A stretch of 64,000 nt of DNA from DATKYQ01 sp964640665 (GTDB lineage Bacteria > Myxococcota > B64-G9): NCBI GenBank assembly GCA_964640665.1, contig CAZXHT010000023.1:1-64000 (forward strand). Direction: 5' to 3'. This document shows positions 47,601 through 53,330 of the stretch, in pieces (position 1 is the stretch's first letter; each line of letters opens with the position of its first letter). The position numbers were made by a program, and so were the translations under genes. The notes under the pieces are model-generated. The model had not been told where the DNA came from. It saw nothing but the letters and a program-made list of their open reading frames with translations, and did no database searches.

Positions 47601-48946
47601 TTCATCGCCGATCCGTCGTTGACGCAGGTCATGCCCAACTCGTCGCACGAGTCGAGCGTGCAGCCGTTGCCGTCAGAGCAGTCCCGTGCCGCACCGCCGC
47701 ATACTCCTGCCGTGCACAAGTCGCTCACCGTGCAGTACTGCCCGTCGTCGCAGCCCGTCCCGTCCGCTTCGTTGGTATGATCGCAGGTGTCCGTACTGTC
47801 GTTGCAGATGTCCGCCGTACACGGGTTGCCGTCCGAACAATCTCTTGCCTGTCCTCCACCACACACACCCCCAGTACATGTCTCACCGATCGTGCAAAAC
47901 AGCCCGTCCGAGCACACCGTCCAGTCCGGCATGGGATTGTGCGCGCAGGCGCCCGCGCCTTCGTCGCAGGCGTCCGAGGTGCACATGTCGCCGTCCGAGC
48001 AATCCCGCGCTGCGCCGGCGACACAGGTTCCGGCCGAGCACACGTCGCTCACGGTGCAAAACGACCCGTCCTCGCACGGCGTCCCGTCCACTACCGGAGG
48101 GTTCTGGCAGGCGTCGATGCTCTCGTTGCACAAGTCAATGGTGCACCCGTTGCCGTCCGCGCAATCCCGATCGCCGCCCCTTACGCACACACCTGCCAAT
48201 ACCGTGTCATCGACAGTGCAGTACTGCCCGTCGTCACACACCGTCCCGTCCGGCAAGGCCGTGTTCACACAAGCATCCAACTCCTCGTCACAGCTATCCT
48301 GCGTGGCGGAGTTGCCGTCAGAACAGTTCAAGGCGAAGCCGCCGCCGCACTCGCCGCCGGCGCAGATCTCTCCCAGCGTGCAATACTGCTCGTCGTCGCA
48401 GGGCACGTCGTCCGGCGCCGCGGTGTTGATGCACGCGTCGTCCACCTCGTTGCAGGTATCCACCGTGCATGAGTTGCCGTCGTCGCATTCGTTGGCCACG
48501 CCCGCGCACACTCCGCCCATGCAGCGATCGTTCACGGTGCAGAACTGCCCATCGTCGCATTCCGTCCCATCCGCCCCCTCGCAGGGTCGCACGTCGGCTA
48601 CGCAGTTGGTCTGACCCTCGTTGTGGTAGCCCTCGGCGCACACGCACCAGGCCTCTTCGTCGCGCACCGCGCAGGTCCCGTAGCCCGAGCAGGTCACTCC
48701 CAGGCACGGGTTCTGGGTGGATTCCTCTATGCACTCGGTCCCCTCGGCCCGGTAGCCCGCGTCGCACATGCAAGCCGCCTTCCCATCGGCCTCCACGCAT
48801 ACGCCGTGCCCAGAGCAGTCCACCCCCTCACAGGAAGTTACCTGCGGCTCGTATCCCTGGCGGTTGCAGGCCAGCAAGCCGGCAACCAGCACGAGCGCCG
48901 CACCCAGCGTTCTCCAACTCCCGGCAGTGTCAATACCGTTTTTCAT
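39578..48946 (-). CDS. Giant Cys-rich repeat surface lipoprotein (43 repeat units) with P domain
   Basis: The 3122-residue paralog has the same plan as its neighbour. It has a lipoprotein signal (LVAGLLAC), two EGF-like modules, 43 tandem 8-Cys units (126-2447) and a 675-residue tail with a DUF4215-type module and a terminal P domain (NINHTWRGDLSIELQSPGGT). The two proteins stay in register, without a length change, from the head through unit 12 (residue 769). This protein then has a second and most of a third copy of the ten-unit block 3-12, and 13 further units of another subtype (VNDAAAADG-like linkers). Unit 2 lacks one Cys (NSATQDSC) and unit 3 lacks one (DDTVLAGVC). Upstream lie a promoter, a GEMM-I riboswitch and a terminator, so expression is probably set by a cyclic dinucleotide. 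The ribosome-binding site GGGGAGAAG precedes the ATG. An adhesin or stalk-like fibre is the likely role. Confidence 0.88.
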   Translation of the reverse strand: MKNGIDTAGSWRTLGAALVLVAGLLACNRQGYEPQVTSCEGVDCSGHGVCVEADGKAACMCDAGYRAEGTECIEESTQNPCLGVTCSGYGTCAVRDEEAWCVCAEGYHNEGQTNCVADVRPCEGADGTECDDGQFCTVNDRCMGGVCAGVANECDDGNSCTVDTCNEVDDACINTAAPDDVPCDDEQYCTLGEICAGGECGGGFALNCSDGNSATQDSCDEELDACVNTALPDGTVCDDGQYCTVDDTVLAGVCVRGGDRDCADGNGCTIDLCNESIDACQNPPVVDGTPCEDGSFCTVSDVCSAGTCVAGAARDCSDGDMCTSDACDEGAGACAHNPMPDWTVCSDGLFCTIGETCTGGVCGGGQARDCSDGNPCTADICNDSTDTCDHTNEADGTGCDDGQYCTVSDLCTAGVCGGAARDCSDGNGCTLDSCDELGMTCVNDGSAMNGAGCDDGLFCTLGDTCNAGVCGGTPNQCDDGNACTADSCDEAGSKCDHAAVADGAGCDDGLYCTTGDVCVGGLCGGTARDCADANVCTADWCNEVTDQCVNLAVADGTACDDGAYCTVAEMCTGGACGGGVARNCTDGNQCTADSCNEVLGACENTNLVDGTSCDDSAYCTVGEVCTAGACGGGGARNCTDGNACTTDVCNETGDTCDHPAVVDGTPCDDGEFCTLGDACSGGVCGGISNPCDDGNACTADSCDEIGNVCLNTAVANGMPCDDGEFCTIGETCAAGTCGGGIARNCSDGNSCTADSCDDVANSCMNAPVGDGTACDDGAYCTVGETCTGGVCAGAGPRNCADGIACTTDVCNESIDACENPPVVDGTPCDDGAYCTVSDVCQAGTCVGGALRNCADGNLCTSDACDDNTDACVYNNVADGTVCSDGQFCTIGETCSAGMCGGGGARDCSDGNPCTVDSCNDGTDTCDHANEADGMGCDDGQYCTVGDLCTAGVCGGASRDCSDGNGCTLDSCDELAMACVNDGAAMDGAGCDDGLFCTVGDTCSGGACVGAANPCSDGNACTADSCDEAGSKCDHAAVSDGTGCDDGLYCTTGDVCVGGLCGGTARDCADVNVCTADSCNEVTDQCVNLAVADGTACDDGQYCTVAETCTGGACGGGAARNCTDGNQCTNDTCNEGLGACENLNVSDGTGCDDGQYCTVGEVCTAGTCGGGGARNCTDGNTCTTDVCNEGTDGCDHPAVVDGTPCDDGQFCTLGDACSGGVCGGSPNPCDDGNPCTADSCDAVGGVCLNPAVVNGTPCDDGEFCTIGETCAAGTCAGGIARNCSDGNSCTQDSCDDVANSCQNAAVGDGTVCDDGAYCTVGETCTGGVCGGAGPRNCADGISCTTDVCNESIDACENPPVVDGTPCDDGQYCTVSDVCSAGTCVGGASRNCADGNLCTSDACDDNVNACVYNNVADGTVCSDGQFCSIGETCTGGVCGGGGARNCSDGNPCTADNCNDGTDTCDHANEADGTGCDDGQYCTVSDLCTGGVCGGAARDCSDGNGCTLDSCDELGMACVNDGAAMDGAGCDDGLFCSVSDTCSGGACTGAANPCSDGNACTADSCDEAGSKCDHANVADGSVCDDGLYCTTGDVCVGGLCGGTARDCADANVCTADSCNEVTDVCVNLAVADGTACDDGVYCTVAETCTGGACGGGLARNCSDGNQCTTDSCNEGLGACQNLNVSDGTGCDDGAYCTLGESCTGGSCGGGAPRGCSDGNACTTDVCNETTDTCDHPAVADGTVCDDGEYCSIGDSCTAGACLGGGARDCSDANPCSVDSCDETGNVCVNDTAAADGSACDDGTYCSVGETCNGGSCSGGLARNCGDGNPCTMDSCDELGSTCKNDAAAANGLACDDGLYCNTGETCSGGACTGGAARSCSDGNSCTSDSCNEAGGVCVNAALVDGTPCDDGQFCTSGETCTTGVCGGGSPGVCSDGNPCTMDICSEPTDTCSHSNVSDGTACDDGAYCSVGETCTAGVCGGGGARNCSDGNACTVDSCNEGTDACVNDAVAANGSACDDGVYCNVGETCNAGACGGGAARNCADANPCTVDSCNEAGSTCDNDAVAADGLACDDGAFCTVGEACSAGACAGGAARNCSDGNVCTLDSCDEVNNQCKNDAAAANGLACDDGLYCNVGETCSNGSCLGGSSRVCDDADQCTVDSCNEAGSTCVNDAAAADGFSCDDGLFCNVGETCLTGACQGGSANPCSDGNPCTADSCDEAGGQCVNDTALADGNACDDGSFCTVGESCSGGFCTGGSARDCTDADACTADSCDEVGDKCDNNPVANGTACNDGAYCTVAETCTAGVCGGGVARNCSDGNQCTADTCDDTNDVCKNETAPADGSACDDGFYCVVGETCTGGVCGGGSPRNCADANQCTVDSCNEGGATCDHDTAAMDGVPCDDGNFCLIGETCNGGACGNASVRLCDDGNPCTENNCIEGSDTCENPDVADGTGCQDGLFCTAGDSCTAGVCQPGGSDPCTGNPCANNCDEVNDNCGGCAPAGKVCYSPVQEATCDGACNMTELLTCVYGCNAGRQECNQCSPSTTECKGDAEYLCNAEFVCDANGLLQSKTCCTTNRCACDGSMCLEDLCAASPDMSAGGNLSGTTCDDDDHIPDNCYPGGAACQPVASGGAPEEMFQFTLDDGTGDSKFYTVTLDSGTSALDTALRVSTICGSETAQVPTADVCGAPGVEPDWGCSEQSGPETMAMCGLPEGTYFGAVDSPAYDCGNYSMDVSMSQVNLDTGPQAGNISMGGTFSGNTCALTDDFSYPDNILWGAGACGDCVNLGGGNYDCPACGVAAATDCTLAPNSNEDRCTYSGVGSKDAVFYLALEYQTGIDISTDGSDFDTVLYIMETGPSGASPPGPRKICNDDCRVVDGPSHIQTSLAPGLYYVYLDGAGGSCGNYVLNAIVSPAAHCGNHVCEVPYESCARCPVDCTCPNCGDGTIDPAEECDDNDTNNGDGCSDMCGIEDGYNCVGEPSQCGILVYETSNCDCAIDDCSAGGPVGSACDTGDYGTRIDTITVPGSCTILDVNVDMNINHTWRGDLSIELQSPGGTSVTLKAQDLTDSGVDVVGNFPKSLPVDGPGALSDFNGGPGNGTWTLTIHDWWKGDSGTLNSWGLHLTCQ
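43739..45028 (-). repeat. Ten-unit super-repeat, block C, first eight units (units 23-30)
   Basis: 1290 bases. Units 23-30 repeat the signatures of units 3-10 and 13-20. The array then changes to a different subtype from unit 31 on, so the third copy lacks the last two units. Confidence 0.87.
45029..46639 (-). repeat. Ten-unit super-repeat, block B (units 13-22)
   Basis: 1611 bases, exactly the length of block A, with the same order of unit signatures (NESIDACENPPVV first, DDVANSC last). Its nucleotide sequence looks closer to block C than to block A. Confidence 0.88.
46640..48250 (-). repeat. Ten-unit super-repeat, block A (units 3-12)
   Basis: 1611 bases, 537 residues. Unit order by signature: NESIDACQNPPVV, DACDEGAG, ICNDSTDTCDH, DELGMTC, DEAGSKCDH, NEVTDQCVNLAVA, a NEVLGACEN unit, a CDHPAVV unit, a DEIGNVCLN unit and a DDVANSC unit. 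The same order recurs in blocks B and C and once in the smaller paralog. Confidence 0.88.
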
Positions 48947-48978
48947 GACCGCTTCTCCCCGAGGAGATGACTTCCCTC

Positions 48979-49015
48979 AAAAAAACAGGGATTCCCCGCA
49001 TGCGGGCAAACCCTG
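48979..49015 (-). terminator. Intrinsic terminator in the riboswitch leader
   Basis: On the minus strand CAGGGTTTGCCCGCA-TGCGGGGAATCCCTG forms a GC-rich hairpin followed directly by seven T residues (48979-48985). It lies between the riboswitch and the giant gene's ribosome-binding site, so it is the likely expression platform. Its 5' arm (TTTGCCC, 49004-49010) is also complementary to GGGCAA in the riboswitch core (49100-49105), which allows a competing antiterminator pairing. Confidence 0.85.
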
Positions 49016-49033
49016 AAAAAGTTCCTCAAAATT

Positions 49034-49116
49034 GCCATCTTCGGCAGCCTTTCTCTCCCGTCACGGGATCATGGCTTTGCGCTCCAGGCGGCGCCTGGAT
49101 TGCCCTTTCGGATGGC
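49034..49116 (-). ncRNA. GEMM-I (cyclic-di-GMP class I type) riboswitch
   Basis: The minus strand shows the conserved core in the correct order. The P1 5' arm GCCATC is followed by CGAAAGGGCAATCC, then a CCAGG...CCTGG hairpin and GAGCGCAAAGCC. A second hairpin (CCCGTGACGGG) comes next, and then GGCTGCCGAAG and the P1 3' arm GATGGC. This matches GEMM-I aptamers such as V. cholerae Vc2 (GGGCAAACC ... GACGCAAAGCC ... GGTTGCCG-like). By simple alignment the guanine that contacts c-di-GMP is kept, but 3',3'-cGAMP binding cannot be excluded. Both apical loops are very short and no GNRA tetraloop is seen, so the usual tetraloop-receptor contact may be missing. Confidence 0.85.
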
Positions 49117-49140
49117 CAAACAACCTCTTGGTCTATTACT

Positions 49141-49170
49141 ATAATAAGATGATCGGGTGGTTGTCGTCAA
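49141..49170 (-). promoter_or_regulatory. Sigma70-type promoter for the riboswitch and 3122-residue protein gene
   Basis: TTGACG (49165-49170), an 18-base spacer and TATTAT (49141-49146) on the minus strand. The predicted transcription start, near 49134, lies about 18 bases before the riboswitch and gives a leader of about 190 bases. Confidence 0.65.
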
Positions 49171-49189
49171 GATCCGGGCGTCACAATAT

Positions 49190-49218
49190 TTGACCAACCC
49201 GGCCGGCTCTGGCAAGAT
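49190..49218 (+). promoter_or_regulatory. Weak promoter candidate for the PEGA protein gene
   Basis: TTGACC (49190-49195) and CAAGAT (49213-49218) are 17 bases apart, about 47 bases before the ATG at 49265. Together with the minus-strand promoter at 49141 it would form a divergent control region. Confidence 0.3.
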
Positions 49219-49264
49219 CGTATTGTTGTTCGCAAGCGTCTGATAACTGGAAGTGGCGGGATCG

Positions 49265-50236
49265 ATGAACAGAACGCATATATCTTTTCCCCTGTCAGTC
49301 ATTTTTCTGACGTTTTTCCTGCAGGCGGCGTGGGGCGCGACCGGCGAACGAGGGGCAACAAAGGTAGCGCTGCTGCCGGTCGAGACCGAGGGGCTCGACA
49401 AGGATTGGGGAGGAAACCTCCTCGGGATCATGGCTGCGGAGATCCGCGCCATGGATCTTTTCGATCTGGCGCCGGCAGTGGAGACGAAATCCAAGATGGC
49501 CGGGCTGAAAACCGGGAAGCTTCTCACTAAAAACTGCCTGTATGAAACGGCCTGTGTCCGGCTGATCGGAAAGAAACTCGCCGTGGCCGCCTTCTATCAC
49601 CTGCATGCGGCCAAGACTCTCGACGGCATCACGCTGACCATGCGCGTCCTCGACGGAAATACAGGCAAGGAAATTCGCAAGGTCTCCGACTTCGCCGGAA
49701 AGGATCCCAAGGACCTCGAGCGCGCCGTGCGCTGGCTGACCCGGACGGTCTCGTCGCCTTTGATCACCTCGCTGGCTTCGGAGAAGGGCGAGTTGCACAT
49801 TCGCTGCAACCAGCCGGACGCGGAAGTCTTCATCAACGGCAAGCGCTTCGGCAAGACCACGGGCAAGAACTTCAAGGTCTCGGCAGGGGCCTTCGATCTG
49901 GTTGTGCAGAAGAAAGGTTACGAGCTTTTCCACGACGTGATCGTCGTCAAATCGGGCGAAGAGAAACTGGTGGTCGCAGACCTCGCGCCCCTGCCGGGCA
50001 CAATTGTGAAGAAGCCCGTGCAATCCGGCAGCCTGGGCCGGAAAAAGCCCTTCTTGCCGGGAGGCAAGAAGCCCGGCGGCCCGGGGCCGGCCGAGCGCAC
50101 GAAATTCTACAAGACCTGGTGGTTCTGGACACTGGTCGGTGTGGCCGTGGCCGGTGCCGGAGGCACCACGGCTTACTTCCTGCTGAGAAGCAGCGGGCCT
50201 TCGGGCGCGGGCGCTGTCGAAGCCGGTTGGAAATGA
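49265..50236 (+). CDS. PEGA-domain envelope protein
   Basis: The ATG at 49265 opens a signal peptide (MNRTHISFPLSVIFLTFF) in this 323-residue protein. The N-terminal domain (about 30-170) has a TolB/FlgO-like look (VALLPVETEGLDKDWGGNLL, then repeated beta-alpha units). A PEGA domain (about 175-235: GELHIRCNQPDAEVFINGKR) is followed by a basic Pro/Gly linker and a C-terminal transmembrane helix (WFWTLVGVAVAGAGGTTAYF). PEGA domains occur in surface or wall-associated proteins. It overlaps the next gene by four bases (ATGA) and starts the cluster that runs to 55515. Confidence 0.75.
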   Translation: MNRTHISFPLSVIFLTFFLQAAWGATGERGATKVALLPVETEGLDKDWGGNLLGIMAAEIRAMDLFDLAPAVETKSKMAGLKTGKLLTKNCLYETACVRLIGKKLAVAAFYHLHAAKTLDGITLTMRVLDGNTGKEIRKVSDFAGKDPKDLERAVRWLTRTVSSPLITSLASEKGELHIRCNQPDAEVFINGKRFGKTTGKNFKVSAGAFDLVVQKKGYELFHDVIVVKSGEEKLVVADLAPLPGTIVKKPVQSGSLGRKKPFLPGGKKPGGPGPAERTKFYKTWWFWTLVGVAVAGAGGTTAYFLLRSSGPSGAGAVEAGWK

Positions 50237-51009
50237 AGATGTCGAACGGCACACTAAAAAGAAATCCCGGGACAATCGGCCGCCTTCATAGAGGATGGCG
50301 AGTCGCGCTGCTCGCCACACTAGCAATGACCGGCTCGTGCTATCCAGAGCAGATCGATACCGGGAGTGCCACGGCCATTCTCAACTGGATACCCTCGCCG
50401 CCGGCCCCCGGTCTGCGGGGCGAGCTTTCGGGCCTCGTCGACAGCGTCACAATAACGGTGAGGCGCAATTCCGAGATCCTCAGTTCGGCAAGCTGCGACT
50501 ACGAAGACTACGTCTGCACGGTCACAGACATCCCGGCCGGCTCGGGACGCAGCCTGACGGCCGAGGCCTACGCGGCGGATGTCCTGCTTTACCGCGGCAC
50601 GGCCTTGAACGTAAAGATTGTGAAGGACCAGACCGTGACGGTGCCCGTCACCATGACACCGGCCTACGACCAGGACATCTACCCGCCCGCGGCGATTGAC
50701 GACCTGGCCGCGACCGCCGACGGAAATGACGTCTCGCTGACCTGGACGGCCGTGGGCGACGACTGGAAGGCGGGACAGGCAGACTCATACGAAGTGCGCT
50801 GGTCGACTTCGAACATCACGGACGCCAACTTCGACGTGGCCAACCACGTCGACGCCAACCATCCTTCGCTTGCCGGACGGCCGGAGCAGATGCCTGTCAA
50901 AGATCTTCCCACCGGGGCGACATACTACTTCGCCATCAAGGTATCAGACGACGCCGACCCTGCCAACGTCTCGCCACTTTCCAACGTGGCGGATGAAATC
51001 ATACAGTAG
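50233..51009 (+). CDS. Lipoprotein with fibronectin type III-like domain
   Basis: The ATG overlaps the PEGA gene stop, giving 258 residues. The lipobox is AMTGSC. A beta-sandwich of unknown family (about 40-150) is followed by an FN3-like domain (about 160-255: PPAAIDDLAATADGNDVSLT ... YYFAIKVSDDADPANVSPLS). It is translationally coupled to the PEGA gene and probably part of the same envelope assembly. No enzymatic motif is seen. Confidence 0.72.
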   Translation: MKMSNGTLKRNPGTIGRLHRGWRVALLATLAMTGSCYPEQIDTGSATAILNWIPSPPAPGLRGELSGLVDSVTITVRRNSEILSSASCDYEDYVCTVTDIPAGSGRSLTAEAYAADVLLYRGTALNVKIVKDQTVTVPVTMTPAYDQDIYPPAAIDDLAATADGNDVSLTWTAVGDDWKAGQADSYEVRWSTSNITDANFDVANHVDANHPSLAGRPEQMPVKDLPTGATYYFAIKVSDDADPANVSPLSNVADEIIQ

Positions 51010-51137
51010 CGGCTCCGCTCTCGGGTTTCTTGACCTCCCGATTCGTTTTCAATATGATTAATGACTAGTTAACAGAAGATTAACAGGCACTCCGGCGAAA
51101 CTCGGCTTGCGGTTCGCCTGTGCCTCGAAAGGTGAGC

Positions 51138-53330
51138 ATGAAACATCCATTGCGCCCCATTGTTAAAATCTGCGTGCTTTCGTTTTTTATCGGCCTCGGG
51201 TTTTCCGGCCGTCCGGCCCAAGCGGCACCCAAGACTTTGAAGGCCGGTAAGATCCAGGTGCTCGGGCACTACAAGAAAAAGCGACGCAAAGAGGGCGGCA
51301 AGGCCAAACCATACTACCTGGTCGATAAAGGAAACACATTCCGACTGCGGGTAGGAGGACCGGCTTCTTTTGTGCTGCTCACCCGCGGCTTCAAGAAGCA
51401 AGAGATATCGTTCGATCTCGCCCTGGATGCGAAAAAGAAGGCCGTCGCCAAACTGGGCGTGCTGGTGAAGTTTTCCAGGGCAATCTTCCTGAAACTACCG
51501 GCCGGCACGCACGTCGTAGGCCTTACGGCCTCGGCCGGCGTGCTCCTCAGACCGGTAAGGGTAAGGCGCGGGCCGGTCAAGGGTGAGTTGGTTATAGCCT
51601 GGAAGGAAGCTGCTTCCGCGCCTCCTCCCGTGGCCGAGGCACAACCGAAAAAGCCCGAGCACCCATCCCCGCCACCCGTAAAGGAAGCTCCACCTTCACT
51701 GCCGCCGCCTCCCGCGGAGGAATCACCTGTTCCCGTTTCACTGCCTCCGCCAGCCCCTGTTGACTTGGCTCCCGAGAAACCCGCCCCCGAAAGAGCTGCG
51801 CCCGAACCGGAAACCGGCGGCAGCGCGGCTGGCGAGGCGGCGACACCCGCAGCGGCCGTCGAGAGGCGGGTGGTCAAGGAACGAAAAATCCCCCCCGAAC
51901 CGAAGCCCGACCCGGCCGGCGTGACCGAGTTCGGCCAGCGCGGCATCTTCCGTTCATGGGCGGCGATGCCCTTCGCCGAGCACAGCATCTCTGTGGGCGC
52001 CGCCTTGCAGTATTTCAAGATCGGCGATTTTTTGAAGAACGGCGACGACAACCAGCGCATGCTCACCCGCCTGACTCTTGCCGGAGTGCCTATTCGGGGC
52101 CTCGAACTGAATACGGGCTTCACGCTGGTCAGCAACCAGAACGCGTCCTTCGAGCCTCAGGAGATAATCACCATCGGCGATCCATTCCTGGGCGTGCGCT
52201 ACGGCTACCGGCTTGCCGACTGGTTCGCGCTGGGCGGCGGCATCCAGGCTCTCTTCCCCACCGGGCAGAAGTTCTCCCAGATGGCCAGCGAGGGCATCAG
52301 CACCAGGATCCTTTTCGACTTCGACTTCATGCCGCTGCCCGAGGCGCTGATCACGCTCAACGTGGGCTACAATTTCGACAACACCGGCCGCATCTTCGAC
52401 TACGGCCTGACAGAGGCCCAGGCCTTCGCGGCGGGCGTGAATCCGCACGACCAGTTGCTCTTGACGCTGGGCTGCGCCTGGCAGTTCGGGCTACTGGCCC
52501 CGTTTATCGAATACGGCAGCGCCTTGGCCATGGGCGCCGACGATCTTGCTTACACCGACAGCCCCAGCTGGCTGACCCTCGGCCTGCGCGTCTGGCCGCT
52601 CAAGTTCCATACCCTGCACGTCATGGCCGCGGTCGACGTCGGCCTGACCGGTATGGATCCGCCGGCCGGCGCCGCGCGCATTCCGCCATACAACGTCATC
52701 CTGTCGGTGGCCTACGACTTCGGCGCGGCGCGGCCTCCCGCGGTGATCGAGCGCGAGGTTGTGCGTGTCGAGAAGGTCCTGATGCCCGGCGCGGGAGCCG
52801 GCGCCAAGCTGGCCGTCCGGGGCAGCCGCATCGTAGGGCGCGTGCTCGACGCCAAGACACAAGAACCGATCGGCGACGCGCGGGTGGTTATGGGCGGCGA
52901 GGAGCCGGCCACCTTCCTGTCCGACCCGGAGCAGGGCCGCTTCTTCACCTGTCCGACCGTGCCCGGCCCGGTCAAGATCACCGTCAACCGCGAGGGCTAC
53001 CGCGAGGAGAGCCAGGTGGTGCTGGTCAGCGGCAGGCCGCGCACACCGGTGACCATCAAGTTGCACGCCACGACCGGGGCGACCTACGGCACGCTCAAGG
53101 GAACGGTAAGATCGGTTACCGGCTTGCCGCTGCCGGCGCTAATCTCGATTCCGGCGCGCAAGGTGAAGCTGCGGGCGGGCAGGACCGACGGAAAGTTCGC
53201 AAAAAAGCTGGCCACCGGCGCCATCGACGTCTTGATCTCGATGCCCGGCTACATGACCCAGCGCCGCAAGGTCAAGCTCGACGCCGGCGAGGTGGTGATC
53301 CTGAATGTCGAACTCTATCCCAAGAAATAG
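51138..53330 (+). CDS. Outer-membrane barrel-like protein with Pro-rich linker and carboxypeptidase-regulatory-like domain
   Basis: The ATG at 51138 follows AAAGGTGA; a GTG at 51120 would put that site inside the gene. The 730-residue protein has a signal peptide ending ...GRPAQA and a basic beta-rich domain (about 25-160). A long Pro/Glu-rich linker (about 165-250) could span the periplasm. A segment (about 275-540) of alternating hydrophobic strands looks like an outer-membrane barrel (VRYGYRLADWFALGGGIQAL, ITLNVGYNFDNTGRIFDYGL). Two carboxypeptidase-regulatory-like beta domains (about 565-725, GRVLDAKTQEPIGDARVVMG) end the chain. It overlaps the FecR-like gene by 26 bases. Confidence 0.7.
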   Translation: MKHPLRPIVKICVLSFFIGLGFSGRPAQAAPKTLKAGKIQVLGHYKKKRRKEGGKAKPYYLVDKGNTFRLRVGGPASFVLLTRGFKKQEISFDLALDAKKKAVAKLGVLVKFSRAIFLKLPAGTHVVGLTASAGVLLRPVRVRRGPVKGELVIAWKEAASAPPPVAEAQPKKPEHPSPPPVKEAPPSLPPPPAEESPVPVSLPPPAPVDLAPEKPAPERAAPEPETGGSAAGEAATPAAAVERRVVKERKIPPEPKPDPAGVTEFGQRGIFRSWAAMPFAEHSISVGAALQYFKIGDFLKNGDDNQRMLTRLTLAGVPIRGLELNTGFTLVSNQNASFEPQEIITIGDPFLGVRYGYRLADWFALGGGIQALFPTGQKFSQMASEGISTRILFDFDFMPLPEALITLNVGYNFDNTGRIFDYGLTEAQAFAAGVNPHDQLLLTLGCAWQFGLLAPFIEYGSALAMGADDLAYTDSPSWLTLGLRVWPLKFHTLHVMAAVDVGLTGMDPPAGAARIPPYNVILSVAYDFGAARPPAVIEREVVRVEKVLMPGAGAGAKLAVRGSRIVGRVLDAKTQEPIGDARVVMGGEEPATFLSDPEQGRFFTCPTVPGPVKITVNREGYREESQVVLVSGRPRTPVTIKLHATTGATYGTLKGTVRSVTGLPLPALISIPARKVKLRAGRTDGKFAKKLATGAIDVLISMPGYMTQRRKVKLDAGEVVILNVELYPKK

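Larger units (their letters stand above)
41606..48571 (-). repeat. Tandem 8-Cys repeat array, 43 units
   Basis: A hand count gives 43 units of 53-55 residues covering residues 126-2447. The count is self-checking: it leaves exactly 675 residues for the tail, as in the paralog. Confidence 0.9.

Noticed and set aside
34620..48472. Very long plus-strand open frames opposite the repeat arrays (for example 977 codons at 43751-46684, 774 at 40313-42637, 720 at 34620-36782)
   Set aside because: They are exact antisense shadows of the GC-rich, Cys-codon-rich repeat genes. Their products are low-complexity (Val/Ala/Arg-rich) with no signal, motif or ribosome-binding site, and they repeat only because the coding strand repeats.
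36030..48571. Regular spacing of about 160 bases, which might suggest a CRISPR or satellite array
   Set aside because: The period equals one 52-55 codon protein unit, the repeats are diverged and in frame, and there are no spacers or cas genes.
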